A DNA stretch of 64,000 nt, taken from Blautia sp. (GTDB lineage Bacteria > Bacillota > Clostridia > Lachnospirales > Lachnospiraceae). Shown one piece after another: positions 24,988-33,826 of this stretch. Within the stretch, counting starts at the first letter, position 1. Each line of letters starts with the position of its first letter. The stretch covers positions 1-64,000 of the forward strand of contig JARIAR010000036.1 of the NCBI GenBank assembly GCA_029257805.1, written 5' to 3'. The notes under the pieces were generated by a model. That model saw nothing but the letters and a program-made list of their open reading frames with translations, ran no database searches and was not told where the DNA came from. A program made the position numbers and the translations under genes.

Positions 24988-25929
24988 ATGGAAGCAATGC
25001 AGGTTCAAAATCTGTTTGCCGGAAGCATACGGCAGCTTTTGCTGGATGCGGACCTTGATTATGATAAATTGTATGAAATACGATTGCGTGTAGGAAGACC
25101 TCTTTTTCTTACATACGATGGAGGGGAATGTTTTTTACGTCAGAAAGGAACGGATCCCTATGTGGTAACGCAGGAAGATTTAAAAGAAACTTTAGAGTAT
25201 GTGACAGGATATTCTTTATATGCTTATGAAGAAGAAATACGGCAGGGATTTATCAGCGTACAGGGCGGACATCGCGTAGGTGTTACGGGAAAGGTGATTT
25301 TAGACGATGGAAAAATCCGGGGAATGAAATACATTTCCTGTATTAATGTACGCCTTGCCCATCAAATACCCGGATGTGCAGAAGAGGTGATGCCTTATAT
25401 CCAAACAGAAGACTGGGTAGCGCATACGCTGATCATATCTCCTCCCAGATGCGGGAAGACAACATTGTTAAGAGATATCATACGTCAGCTTAGCAATGGA
25501 AGAGAAGGAATTTCAGGACTTACAGTGGGGGTAGTGGATGAACGTTGTGAACTGGCCGGCTGTTATCAGGGGGTACCTCAGAATGATATGGGCATGCGCA
25601 CGGACATTCTGGACGGATGTCCAAAAGCAGAGGGGATGCAGATGCTTATTAGATCAATGTCACCGTCTGTTGTGGCCGTAGACGAACTGGGAAAAGAAGA
25701 AGATTTTCGCGCAGTGGAATCCGTTATTCACTGTGGCTGTAAGCTGATTGCTACTGCTCATGGAAATTCTCTGGAAGATGTCCTGGCTCAGCCGTTTTTT
25801 CAAAAATTAGTAGAAGAAAGGGTGTTTGAGAGATATATTCTTTTGGGAAAAAGAGATCGTGCCGGAATTATAGAGGGCATTTATGATGGAGATGGGCAGA
25901 TATGCAGAAATCCGTGGGAGTGCTCCTGA
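24988..25929 (+). CDS. spoIIIAA: stage III sporulation protein AA (ATPase)
   Basis: 313 residues from ATG 24988, 5 bases after AGAGGTGA; an in-frame GTG at 24979 overlaps that ribosome site. Walker A is SPPRCGKTT (about 150) and Walker B is VVAVDELGKEED. SpoIIIAA is a secretion-type ATPase in the mother cell that powers the SpoIIIA-SpoIIQ feeding channel across the septal membranes. First gene of an eight-gene operon; in Bacillus it is under sigma-E, and CATATATT (24960-24967) is a weak sigma-E-like -10 here. Confidence 0.95.
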   Translation: MEAMQVQNLFAGSIRQLLLDADLDYDKLYEIRLRVGRPLFLTYDGGECFLRQKGTDPYVVTQEDLKETLEYVTGYSLYAYEEEIRQGFISVQGGHRVGVTGKVILDDGKIRGMKYISCINVRLAHQIPGCAEEVMPYIQTEDWVAHTLIISPPRCGKTTLLRDIIRQLSNGREGISGLTVGVVDERCELAGCYQGVPQNDMGMRTDILDGCPKAEGMQMLIRSMSPSVVAVDELGKEEDFRAVESVIHCGCKLIATAHGNSLEDVLAQPFFQKLVEERVFERYILLGKRDRAGIIEGIYDGDGQICRNPWECS

Positions 25930-26420
25930 TCCTTATTTCCTGTGCCGGTATGGGATTTGGGCAAAGTTTCCGTTTAACAGGAAGATTGCGTACGTTGGAA
26001 ACGTTGTTGCGTGTGGCGAATCTGTTAAAAGGGGAAATACGTTTTGGAAATGCCTCTCTCCACGATGCGTTTTCAGGTGCAGCTGGAAAAACCGGTGGAG
26101 ACTACGGGGCATTTTTAAAAGCTGTTTCCGAGAATGCAAATGATAGCCGAAGAGGAGCGTTTGAAAAGATATACAGGGAATGTGCGAAAAATTATATACA
26201 GAAACTGGGAGTTGAGAAAGAGGAAGAAGAGCTGTTTTATTCTCTTGGAAGCCATCTTGGTCATCTTGATCTGGAAATGCAGATAAAAGAATTAACATTA
26301 TATGAGAACGAGGTTATTCGATGTACAGAAGAACTTCGCCGGGAAATGCCGGCAAAAAAGAAGGTATATGAAAGTCTGGGAATTCTTGGTGGAATTTTAC
26401 TTGCTATTCTCATATGGTAG
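25902..26420 (+). CDS. spoIIIAB: stage III sporulation protein AB
   Basis: 172 residues. An N-terminal hydrophobic segment (residues 5-22) and a C-terminal one (ESLGILGGILLAILIW) flank a helical domain (RLRTLETLLRVANLLKGEI...) as in SpoIIIAB, a GspF-like helical platform component. It overlaps the end of spoIIIAA by 28 bases in another frame, consistent with tight coupling. Confidence 0.92.
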   Translation: MQKSVGVLLILISCAGMGFGQSFRLTGRLRTLETLLRVANLLKGEIRFGNASLHDAFSGAAGKTGGDYGAFLKAVSENANDSRRGAFEKIYRECAKNYIQKLGVEKEEEELFYSLGSHLGHLDLEMQIKELTLYENEVIRCTEELRREMPAKKKVYESLGILGGILLAILIW

Positions 26421-26442
26421 CCTGGGCGGAAAGGAGGCAGAG

Positions 26443-26637
26443 TTGGAGGTCAGTATTATCTTTAAAATTGCGGCTGTGGGAATTCTGGTCTCCGTTCTTT
26501 CGCAAATTTTGAAGCACAGCGGGAGAGAAGAGCAGGCATTTCTTGTGAGTCTGGCAGGACTTTTAATTGTACTATTTTGGATCGTTCCATATATTTATGA
26601 GCTTTTTGAGAATATTCAGCAACTGTTTGCGTTGTAA
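26443..26637 (+). CDS. spoIIIAC: stage III sporulation protein AC
   Basis: 64 residues starting at TTG 26443, with AAAGGAGG 6 bases upstream. Two transmembrane helices; the family motif ILKHSGREEQAFLVSLAGLL is clear, and the length matches B. subtilis SpoIIIAC (about 65-68). A rare start codon hides it: a longer in-frame reading from 26302 overlaps spoIIIAB and lacks a ribosome site. Membrane component of the SpoIIIA complex. Confidence 0.93.
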   Translation: MEVSIIFKIAAVGILVSVLSQILKHSGREEQAFLVSLAGLLIVLFWIVPYIYELFENIQQLFAL

Positions 26638-26649
26638 GAAGGGGAATAC

Positions 26650-27036
26650 ATGGACATCATAAAGATTTCACTTATTGGCGTAGGTGGTGTGATGCTTGGT
26701 TTTTTATTGAAAAGTACCAGGCCGGAGTACGCTTCTTTTATTACAATGGGAATTGGTATTCTTATTTTAGGACTTGCTGTGGGAAAACTTACGTATCTAT
26801 TTGAAGCATTGAAAGAGCTTCGTAAGAGTATTCCGGTGGATGGAGGATACATATCCACACTTATAAAAATGCTGGGTATTACGTATATAGGGCAGTTTTC
26901 TTCCGGTATTTGTAAAGATGCAGGGTACTCGGCAACAGGAATGCAGATTGAATTGTTTTGCAAACTTTCAGTGATGGTTTTAAGTATGCCAATCCTTTTG
27001 GCACTTCTGAAGACAATACAGGAGTTTCTTGTATGA
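26650..27036 (+). CDS. spoIIIAD: stage III sporulation protein AD
   Basis: 128 residues, four hydrophobic segments, homologous in layout to SpoIIIAC with an extra pair of helices. Family pieces: LGFLLKSTRPEYASFITMG and LIKMLGITYIGQFSSGICKD. Start supported by AGAAGGGGA. Its stop overlaps the spoIIIAE start (ATGA). Confidence 0.93.
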   Translation: MDIIKISLIGVGGVMLGFLLKSTRPEYASFITMGIGILILGLAVGKLTYLFEALKELRKSIPVDGGYISTLIKMLGITYIGQFSSGICKDAGYSATGMQIELFCKLSVMVLSMPILLALLKTIQEFLV

Positions 27037-28169
27037 AAAAAAGTGCAGGTGCATGTTTGCTGTTTTTACTGCTGCTTGTATTTTGGCAGATGCCTGTGCA
27101 GGCAGAAGAGGAAACGACAGAAGATTTAATTGAAGAGATGGAACTTGATCAGGTTCAAAATATGCTGGATGAAATGCTTGGAGAAGGAAATTTTTCATTT
27201 TCAAAAGCGTTAAGATCAGTTATAAAAGGTGAAAAGCTATTTTCGAAAGAGGCGGTGCAGGAATTTCTGTACGGCCTTTTCTTTTCCCGTTTTTATAAAG
27301 AAAAAAATATTTTTTTCAGGATTTTGCTTCTGATCCTTCTGGCAGCGGTATTTACAAGTTTTGCAGATGTATTTGAGAATGGACAGATTGGAGAAATGAG
27401 TTTTTATATTGTGTACATGCTATTGTTTGTAATGTTGATGGATTCTTTTTCCGGACTTTGCAAAGAACTTTCAGAAAATCTTTCCTGGATCGGGCAATTT
27501 ATGAAAGCACTTTCTCCGGCGTACTTTCTGGCAGTGGCAGCATCGTCAGGGGGGACTACCGCTACAGTTTTTTATCAGGGTATATTAGTTCTGGTATGGG
27601 TAATACAATGGATTTTATTGACACTGATCCTTCCGGGAATCCATGCCTGTACAGTAATTCGTTTTGTAAATAATCTATCCCGGGAGGAAATGTTGGGGAA
27701 GATGGCAGAATTATTGGAAACGGCAGTGAATTGGGGAATGAAAACACTTTTGGGGTTTGTGGTAGGACTTCAGGTAATAAAAAATTTAATAGCACCGGTA
27801 ATGGACAGTTTGAAAAGAAGTGCAATAGGAAAAACTGCCAGTGCCATTCCCGGATTGGGGAATGCAGTAAATGTTGTGACAGAACTTGTGGTAACAAGTG
27901 CGATTCTTGTTCGAAATAGTTTCGGGGTTGTTGTGCTGACTGCGTTAATTTTGGCGGGAGCAGGACCAATTTTGCGATATGGGATGATGTCTCTGGTATA
28001 TCGTTTTCTTGCAGCTGTTTCACAGCCAATCTCTGATAAACGAATCGTGGGATGTTTGAGTACAATGGGAGAAGGATGTGCGCTTCTTTTGCGTCTCTTG
28101 TTAGTTGTGGATGTGCTTTGTGTTCTTACATTCCTTATTCTAATGGTGAGTTTTGGAGGCGGAAGATGA
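27033..28169 (+). CDS. spoIIIAE: stage III sporulation protein AE
   Basis: 378 residues from ATG 27033 (CAGGAG upstream; overlaps the spoIIIAD stop). A signal peptide ending VQAEEE, an acidic linker, then about seven to eight transmembrane helices with GLQVIKNLIAPVMDSLKR and IPGLGNAVNVV, typical of SpoIIIAE, the largest membrane subunit of the channel. A longer frame from 26958 lies inside spoIIIAD and is rejected. Confidence 0.94.
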   Translation: MKKSAGACLLFLLLLVFWQMPVQAEEETTEDLIEEMELDQVQNMLDEMLGEGNFSFSKALRSVIKGEKLFSKEAVQEFLYGLFFSRFYKEKNIFFRILLLILLAAVFTSFADVFENGQIGEMSFYIVYMLLFVMLMDSFSGLCKELSENLSWIGQFMKALSPAYFLAVAASSGGTTATVFYQGILVLVWVIQWILLTLILPGIHACTVIRFVNNLSREEMLGKMAELLETAVNWGMKTLLGFVVGLQVIKNLIAPVMDSLKRSAIGKTASAIPGLGNAVNVVTELVVTSAILVRNSFGVVVLTALILAGAGPILRYGMMSLVYRFLAAVSQPISDKRIVGCLSTMGEGCALLLRLLLVVDVLCVLTFLILMVSFGGGR

Positions 28170-28729
28170 AAACAGAAATTTATTCCTGGATGAAAAATCT
28201 GGCGGTTTTTTATATTCTCCTCACAATGGTGATACATCTCGTTCCCAATCGGGCATATGAGCGGTACGTACGGCTTTTTATGGGCTTTTTGCTGATATTT
28301 ATGCTTGGAATGCCAATATTTGCAATTTGGGGCAAAGGGCAGGAAATGATAGAGGATTTTCAGTTGCATTATGAAGAAGAAAGCGCTTATCGTCAGGAGA
28401 AAGAACTGGAAAAGTTGCAGGAAATTTACTTGGAAAAAGGATACGAACGGGAGATTAAAGAAAAAATCATAGATGAATTAAAAGAAAGAGGTATAAATCC
28501 GGAGAATGTGGAAGTAGATATAGAAGGAGAAGAAGCAAAGGCCATTTTGTATGTGAGAGGGATACCGGATGAAACGGGGAAAGGAAGGATAAAAGATGGT
28601 ATGGAAGCCTGTGGATTCCGGGAAGGAACGTATCAAATTGAAACTTACAAAGATGGGGCGGCAGCAGTGGATGGTCCTGCTTCTTCTGGGGATTTTACTG
28701 GTGGTGGCAGCCCTGCCGGTGTCTCATAA
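28166..28729 (+). CDS. spoIIIAF: stage III sporulation protein AF
   Basis: 187 residues from ATG 28166, overlapping the spoIIIAE stop by 4 bases. Two N-terminal transmembrane helices (WMKNLAVFYILLTMVIHLVP, then FMGFLLIFMLGMPIFAIW) followed by a charged helical linker and a ring-forming-type alpha/beta domain (INPENVEVDIEGEEAKAILY). The C-terminal ~45 residues are read from DNA that also encodes the start of spoIIIAG, an unusually long overlap. Confidence 0.9.
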   Translation: MKTEIYSWMKNLAVFYILLTMVIHLVPNRAYERYVRLFMGFLLIFMLGMPIFAIWGKGQEMIEDFQLHYEEESAYRQEKELEKLQEIYLEKGYEREIKEKIIDELKERGINPENVEVDIEGEEAKAILYVRGIPDETGKGRIKDGMEACGFREGTYQIETYKDGAAAVDGPASSGDFTGGGSPAGVS

Positions 28730-29015
28730 AAAAGGTGTGGAAGAATATGAGAACAGTGAAAAAACAGAATTAGAAGAAAAACTGGAACATTTACTTTCGA
28801 ATGTGGAAGGAGTGGGAGAAACAGAAGTTATTCTTATGATGGAAGAAGAACGGGATAGTCAGGGATTTGGAAGTAGTAAGGTACCGAAAGTAACAGGTGT
28901 ATTAATTTCTGCTCAGGGCGGAGACGATTCTGTTACCGTACAGAAGATTCAGGAGGCAGTAAAGGCATTATTTCAGATAGAACCCCATAAAATTAAAGTA
29001 ATGAAAAGAAAATAA
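28596..29015 (+). CDS. spoIIIAG: stage III sporulation protein AG
   Basis: 139 residues if the ATG at 28596 is used, which has GGAAGGAT 6 bases upstream; an internal ATG at 28653 (120 residues) has no ribosome site. One transmembrane helix (MVLLLLGILLVVAALPV) is followed by the ring-building domain (LEHLLSNVEGVGETEVILMM, then VLISAQGGDD). SpoIIIAG forms a large ring in the intermembrane space in B. subtilis, where the protein is longer (about 229). The gene overlaps spoIIIAF by 134 bases. Confidence 0.9.
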   Translation: MVWKPVDSGKERIKLKLTKMGRQQWMVLLLLGILLVVAALPVSHKKGVEEYENSEKTELEEKLEHLLSNVEGVGETEVILMMEEERDSQGFGSSKVPKVTGVLISAQGGDDSVTVQKIQEAVKALFQIEPHKIKVMKRK

Positions 29016-29026
29016 GGAGAGAAAAA

Positions 29027-29710
29027 GTGAAAAAGATCATGAAAAAGAATCAGGTGATTATCACCTCCCTTGCAATTCTTATTGCGGTAGCCGGTTATCT
29101 GAATTTTGCAGATGTGAATCTGGGATTCCGGGATAAGGAGGCAAGTACGGACAGCAGCAACATTTTAGATGAAGTGGATTATGATATTGCAGAAGAAACA
29201 GCACTTTTTGATGAAAACGGAGCAGATAGCAGCGGCATGGAAGCGCAGGATACCAGCACTCCGGGAGAAGCGGTACTTACAGGCGCTTCCAATTTTGCAG
29301 CACAGGCAAAACTAAGCCGTGAACAGATACGTTCTCAAAACAAAGCTGATTTGCAGGAAATTATCAGTTGTCAGGATATTGGAGATGAACAAAAACAGGA
29401 AGCGGTAAATACAATGGTTGCCATGACAGAATTAACTGAAAAAGAAGCGGCTGCAGAACTTTTGCTGGAAGCAAAGGGGTTTGCAGATGTAATCGTAAAT
29501 CTTACAGGAGAGACTGCAGATGTTGTAGTGCCGGATGGGGTACTGGAAGAAGCAAAACTGGCGCAGATTGAAGACATTGTAAAAAGAAAAACCGGTGTTG
29601 CGGCAGAAAATATTGTGATTACGCCGTTAAGTCAGAGTGAAGAAATTCCTCCGGAAGAAGGGGAAGAAAATGAACTGGAAGAAGAAAGTGCGGAAGATCA
29701 GTATGATTGA
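29027..29710 (+). CDS. spoIIIAH: stage III sporulation protein AH
   Basis: 227 residues, GTG start with AGGAGAG upstream. One N-terminal transmembrane helix (VIITSLAILIAVAGYLNFAD), an acidic linker and a YscJ/FliF-like ring domain (AAAELLLEAKGFADVIVNLT...). It is the mother-cell protein that binds SpoIIQ from the forespore. The C-terminal tail is a Glu-rich extension. Last gene of the spoIIIA operon; the prfC promoter follows. Confidence 0.93.
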   Translation: MKKIMKKNQVIITSLAILIAVAGYLNFADVNLGFRDKEASTDSSNILDEVDYDIAEETALFDENGADSSGMEAQDTSTPGEAVLTGASNFAAQAKLSREQIRSQNKADLQEIISCQDIGDEQKQEAVNTMVAMTELTEKEAAAELLLEAKGFADVIVNLTGETADVVVPDGVLEEAKLAQIEDIVKRKTGVAAENIVITPLSQSEEIPPEEGEENELEEESAEDQYD

Positions 29711-29738
29711 CCGGAAAGAAAACTCTGAAGGAAATCCC

Positions 29739-29768
29739 TTGACAGTCAAGCCGTTCATATACTAGAAT
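29739..29768 (+). promoter_or_regulatory. prfC promoter
   Basis: TTGACA (29739-29744), 18-bp spacer, TAGAAT (29763-29768). It separates vegetative prfC from the sporulation operon upstream. Confidence 0.65.
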
Positions 29769-29818
29769 AGGAATGCTGTAAAAAAATCGGATTGAAAAGA
29801 GAGTATAGGAGGCCAAAC

Positions 29819-31408
29819 GTGTCGAAGTATACGAAAGAAATAGAAAAAAGAAGAACATTTGCCATTATTTCCCATCCGGATGCCGGAAAAACAACTCTTA
29901 CAGAGAAGTTTTTGTTGTATGGCGGTGCAATTAACCTTGCCGGAAGCGTAAAAGGTAAGGCCACTGCCCGCCATGCAGTTTCAGACTGGATGGAAATTGA
30001 GAAAGAGAGAGGTATTTCCGTTACCTCATCTGTACTGCAGTTTCATTATGACGGCTACTGCATTAATATTCTGGATACACCGGGGCATCAGGATTTCTCC
30101 GAAGATACCTACCGTACGCTGATGGCTGCAGATTCGGCAGTAATGGTCATTGATGCGTCAAAAGGTGTGGAAGCGCAGACAAGGAAATTGTTTAAAGTTT
30201 GTGTAATGCGCCATATTCCTATTTTTACGTTTATTAATAAGCTGGATCGAGATGCAAACGATACGTTTGATCTATTGGATGAAATTGAAAAAGAGCTGGG
30301 AATTGCTACATGCCCGGTAAACTGGCCAATTGGTTCCGGTAAAAAATTCCGCGGGGTTTTTGACCGAAACAAAAAGAAGGTTCTTACCTTTACAGATACA
30401 CAAAAAGGAACAAAAGAAGGAACTATAGAGGAAATTTCTTTTGAAGATTCCAGAATTGACGAAATTATGGATCAGGACCAGAAAGAACAGCTTTTGGAAG
30501 AAATTGAGCTTTTAGACGGAGCAAGTGCAGATTTTGATCAGGAACTGGTTAATAAAGGAGAACTGACTCCTGTATTTTTTGGTTCGGCTCTTACAAACTT
30601 TGGTGTAGAAACATTCCTGGAACATTTCCTTGCAATGACAAGTTCTCCGCTTCCAAGAAATGCAGACTGTGGTCCTGTTGATCCTATGGAAGATGATTTT
30701 TCTGCTTTTGTTTTTAAGATTCAGGCGAATATGAATAAAGCCCACAGAGATAGAATTGCATTTATGCGTATCTGTTCCGGTAAATTTGATGCTTCTCAGG
30801 AAGTGTATCATGTACAGGGAGATAAGAAGATGCGTCTTCTTCAGCCCCAACAGATGATGGCAGAATCCCGTCATGTTGTGGAGGAGGCATATGCAGGCGA
30901 TATCATAGGTGTTTTTGACCCTGGCATTTTCTCAATTGGTGATACAATCTGTACGGCAGGTAAGAAATTTGCTTTTGAGGGAATCCCAACATTTGCGCCG
31001 GAACATTTTGCAAGGGTACGTCAGATTGACACCATGAAAAGAAAACAGTTTGTAAAAGGAATTAATCAGATCGCACAGGAAGGTGCTATCCAGATTTTTC
31101 AGGAATTTAATACAGGTATGGAAGAAATCATTGTGGGAGTTGTTGGTGTCTTACAGTTTGATGTTTTGAAGTATCGTCTGGAAAATGAATATAATGTGGA
31201 AATTCGTCTGGAAAATCTTCCATATGAACATATCCGTTGGATTGCAAATAAAGATGAGGTTAAAGTGGATCAGATTGTTGGAACTTCAGATATGAAAAAA
31301 GTAACAGATCTGAAAGGAAACCCGCTGCTTCTTTTTGTGAATGCATGGAGTGTGGGTATGACAGAAGATAGGAACCCGGATTTAATCCTGACGGAATTCA
31401 GTAAATAA
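29819..31408 (+). CDS. prfC: peptide chain release factor 3
   Basis: 529 residues from GTG 29819 (ATAGGAGG 6 bases upstream), exactly the E. coli RF3 length. GTPase motifs: SHPDAGKTT (P-loop), RGISVTSSVL (switch I), DTPGHQDFSEDT and NKLDRD. The RF3-specific stretch VKGKATARHAVSDWMEIEKE is present, distinguishing it from EF-G. It recycles RF1/RF2 from the ribosome after peptide release. A longer frame from TTG 29792 lacks a ribosome site. Confidence 0.96.
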   Translation: MSKYTKEIEKRRTFAIISHPDAGKTTLTEKFLLYGGAINLAGSVKGKATARHAVSDWMEIEKERGISVTSSVLQFHYDGYCINILDTPGHQDFSEDTYRTLMAADSAVMVIDASKGVEAQTRKLFKVCVMRHIPIFTFINKLDRDANDTFDLLDEIEKELGIATCPVNWPIGSGKKFRGVFDRNKKKVLTFTDTQKGTKEGTIEEISFEDSRIDEIMDQDQKEQLLEEIELLDGASADFDQELVNKGELTPVFFGSALTNFGVETFLEHFLAMTSSPLPRNADCGPVDPMEDDFSAFVFKIQANMNKAHRDRIAFMRICSGKFDASQEVYHVQGDKKMRLLQPQQMMAESRHVVEEAYAGDIIGVFDPGIFSIGDTICTAGKKFAFEGIPTFAPEHFARVRQIDTMKRKQFVKGINQIAQEGAIQIFQEFNTGMEEIIVGVVGVLQFDVLKYRLENEYNVEIRLENLPYEHIRWIANKDEVKVDQIVGTSDMKKVTDLKGNPLLLFVNAWSVGMTEDRNPDLILTEFSK

Positions 31409-31431
31409 CCCTTTTATTTTATTGGATAATT

Positions 31432-31440
31432 TGGTATAAT
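31432..31440 (+). promoter_or_regulatory. extended -10 promoter of the asp23-to-recN gene run
   Basis: TGGTATAAT at 31432-31440, an extended -10 with a poor -35. About 70 bases of leader precede the asp23-like gene; no terminator is seen before the one after recN, so a long operon is possible. Confidence 0.5.
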
Positions 31441-31512
31441 ATAAATAATTATTCAGTAGAAATATCTCCACTGAGAAACGGTGGGGCATTTAATCCTTAG
31501 GAGGGCTTTTTT

Positions 31513-31899
31513 ATGGCAGAAAAAAGGACAACTTATAAAATACAGGATTTAGGCAAAGTAGGCGAAGTACACATTGCAGATGAAGTAGTCGCTATTATTG
31601 CAGGACTTGCAGCAACGGAAGTAGATGGTGTTGCTTCCATGGCAGGCAATATTACAAATGAGCTGGTAAGCAGACTTGGAATGAAAAGTTTATCAAGAGG
31701 TGTGAAAGTAACTGTTTTGGAAGGTGTGGTAACGGTAGACCTTTCTCTGAATATTGAATATGGTAAGAATATTCTTGAGACGAGCAAGGCGGTTCAGGAC
31801 AGAGTGAAATCATCTATTGAGAATATGACAGGACTGGAAGTTGCAGATGTAAATATTCATATTGCCAGCGTTGATATGGAGAACGAAAAAGGAAAGTAA
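31513..31899 (+). CDS. Asp23/Gls24-family envelope stress protein
   Basis: 128 residues with the family core GEVHIADEVVAIIAGLAATEVDGVASMAG and SLNIEYGKNI. Asp23/Gls24 proteins (YqhY group) are cytoplasmic or membrane-associated; B. subtilis yqhY sits next to nusB and has been linked to lipid synthesis control. Here too it directly precedes nusB. Start has TTAGGAGG upstream. Confidence 0.92.
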   Translation: MAEKRTTYKIQDLGKVGEVHIADEVVAIIAGLAATEVDGVASMAGNITNELVSRLGMKSLSRGVKVTVLEGVVTVDLSLNIEYGKNILETSKAVQDRVKSSIENMTGLEVADVNIHIASVDMENEKGK

Positions 31900-31948
31900 T
31901 TCTTTCCTTTTTTTACTATGAAAGAATTGTCAGGACCAGGAGGATACA

Positions 31949-32401
31949 ATGCGACAAAGAGAATTGCGAGAACACGTTTTTAAATTACTGTTTATGACAG
32001 AATTTAACACACAGGAGGAAATGCCGGAGCAGCTTTCCCTTTATTTTGATAGTTTTGAAGAACTTACTGAAAAAAATCAGAAAAGTATGCAGGAGAAATA
32101 CAATCATGTACTTTCTCATTTAGAAGAGATTGATACGCTTTTAAATGAAACCAGCAAAGGATGGAAAACAAAAAGAATGAGCCGTGTGGATCTTACAGCT
32201 CTTCGCCTTGCGGTATATGAAATAAAATATGATGACAGTGTGCCGGTTGGAGTTGCCATTAATGAAGCAGTAGAACTTGCAAAATGTTTCGGAGGTGAGA
32301 CTTCCGGTTCATTTGTAAATGGAATTCTTGGAAAAATTGCCAGCACAGATGAAAAGCAGGAGGAAAAAGAAGCGTCCGCAGAGACTGTGGAATCAGAGTG
32401 A
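31949..32401 (+). CDS. nusB: transcription antitermination factor NusB
   Basis: 150 residues, all-helical NusB pattern: RELREHVFKLLFMTEF at the N-terminus and SVPVGVAINEAVELAKCFGG with FVNGILGKIA at the C-terminus. It binds boxA RNA with S10 in rRNA antitermination. It has an acidic Glu/Lys tail of about 20 residues. Start has CAGGAGG upstream; its stop overlaps the xseA start (TGATG). Confidence 0.94.
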   Translation: MRQRELREHVFKLLFMTEFNTQEEMPEQLSLYFDSFEELTEKNQKSMQEKYNHVLSHLEEIDTLLNETSKGWKTKRMSRVDLTALRLAVYEIKYDDSVPVGVAINEAVELAKCFGGETSGSFVNGILGKIASTDEKQEEKEASAETVESE

Positions 32402-33621
32402 TGAAAAATATATATTCTGTAGGTCAGGTAAATCGTTATGTGAAAAATATGTTCACTCAGGATTTTTTTTTACAACAGGTGTATGTAAAAGGTGAGGTGT
32501 CCAATTGTAAATATCATACAAGCGGTCATATTTATTTTTCACTTAAAGATGAAACAGGAACATTAAGCTGTGTTATGTTTGCAGGCCAGAGAAAAGGACT
32601 TGCCTTTTCCATGAAAAATGGAGATAAGGTAGTGGTAGGCGGTACGGTAGATGTTTATGAACGCGATGGACGGTATCAGCTTTATGCAAAAGAAATTACC
32701 CTGGAGGGAGCAGGGGCTCTTTATGAACGGTATCTGATGCTAAAGCAGGAACTTGAGGATATGGGAATGTTTGCGGAAGAATACAAACAGCCGATTCCTC
32801 AGTTTATAAGTAAACTTGGCGTTGTAACAGCCCCTACAGGTGCAGCAATCCAGGATATCCGTAATGTTTCGCTTAGAAGGAATCCATATCTGCAGATTAT
32901 TCTTTATCCGGCTCTTGTACAGGGAGAGAATGCAGCAGAGAGTATTGCAAAGGGAATCCGGGTTTTGGATCAGGCGGATGTTGATGTGATCATTGTGGGA
33001 AGAGGCGGCGGTTCCATAGAAGATTTATGGGCATTTAATGAGGAAATTGTAGCTCGTGCGATCTTTGAATGTGGAACACCTGTTATTTCCGCAGTTGGTC
33101 ATGAAACAGATTTTACCATTGCAGATTTTGCAGCAGATTTAAGGGCTCCTACGCCGTCGGCGGCAGCAGAGCTGGCTGTGTATGATTACAAAAGTGTTGT
33201 GGATGCAGCCGGTTCCTATAGGGAGCGGCTGCATCGTGCCATGTGGGGAAAAGCAGAACTGTTTCGGGAACGTATGGAAAAATATCAGACAAAGCTGCAG
33301 TATGTAAGCCCGCAGAATCGTTTGCGTGAAGATCGGCAAAGGCTGGCAGATTTGGAAGAGGCTGTTTTTGCAGGCATGGATCAGCAGATAAAAAATAAAA
33401 GACATACACTTTCTTTGTATTTGGAGCGTTTTTCTGGTTTGTCGCCGCTGCGTAAATTAAACCAGGGATATGCATATGTAGCAGATATAAATGGAAGTGC
33501 AGTTACAAGCGTGGAACAGGTGAGAAAAGAAGATACACTTTTCGTTTCTGTGACAGATGGAAAGATAGAGACAAAGATTAGCAGTATCAGGAAGGAAAAC
33601 AGAGAAGATGGCAGAAAATAA
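32401..33621 (+). CDS. xseA: exodeoxyribonuclease VII large subunit
   Basis: 406 residues. An OB-fold domain (residues 1-100, YVKGEVSNCKYHTSGHIYFS), then the catalytic domain with GVVTAPTGAAIQDI and IIVGRGGGSIEDLWAFN, and a coiled-coil C-terminus. With XseB it degrades single-stranded DNA. ATG 32401 is preferred over the GTG one codon earlier because it couples to the nusB stop. Confidence 0.95.
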   Translation: MKNIYSVGQVNRYVKNMFTQDFFLQQVYVKGEVSNCKYHTSGHIYFSLKDETGTLSCVMFAGQRKGLAFSMKNGDKVVVGGTVDVYERDGRYQLYAKEITLEGAGALYERYLMLKQELEDMGMFAEEYKQPIPQFISKLGVVTAPTGAAIQDIRNVSLRRNPYLQIILYPALVQGENAAESIAKGIRVLDQADVDVIIVGRGGGSIEDLWAFNEEIVARAIFECGTPVISAVGHETDFTIADFAADLRAPTPSAAAELAVYDYKSVVDAAGSYRERLHRAMWGKAELFRERMEKYQTKLQYVSPQNRLREDRQRLADLEEAVFAGMDQQIKNKRHTLSLYLERFSGLSPLRKLNQGYAYVADINGSAVTSVEQVRKEDTLFVSVTDGKIETKISSIRKENREDGRK

Positions 33622-33826
33622 AGAAAAAACCATAAAAGAAGCATTTGAGGAATTGGATGTTCTTGTGGAGCGTCTGGAAAACAGAGAAACTTCTCTAGAG
33701 GATTCTTTTCGGCTTTACCAGGAAGGAATGGAACTTCTTAAGTATTGCAGTGAAAAACTGGATACAGTAGAGAAAAAGATGCTGCAGATAAATGAGGATG
33801 GGACATTTCGTGAATTTTCAAAATGA
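33608..33826 (+). CDS. xseB: exodeoxyribonuclease VII small subunit
   Basis: 72 residues, two long helices; family core IKEAFEELDVLVERLENRE and LEDSFRLYQEGMELLKYC. Overlaps the xseA stop by 14 bases and the ispA start, typical of this operon. Confidence 0.94.
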   Translation: MAENKEKTIKEAFEELDVLVERLENRETSLEDSFRLYQEGMELLKYCSEKLDTVEKKMLQINEDGTFREFSK

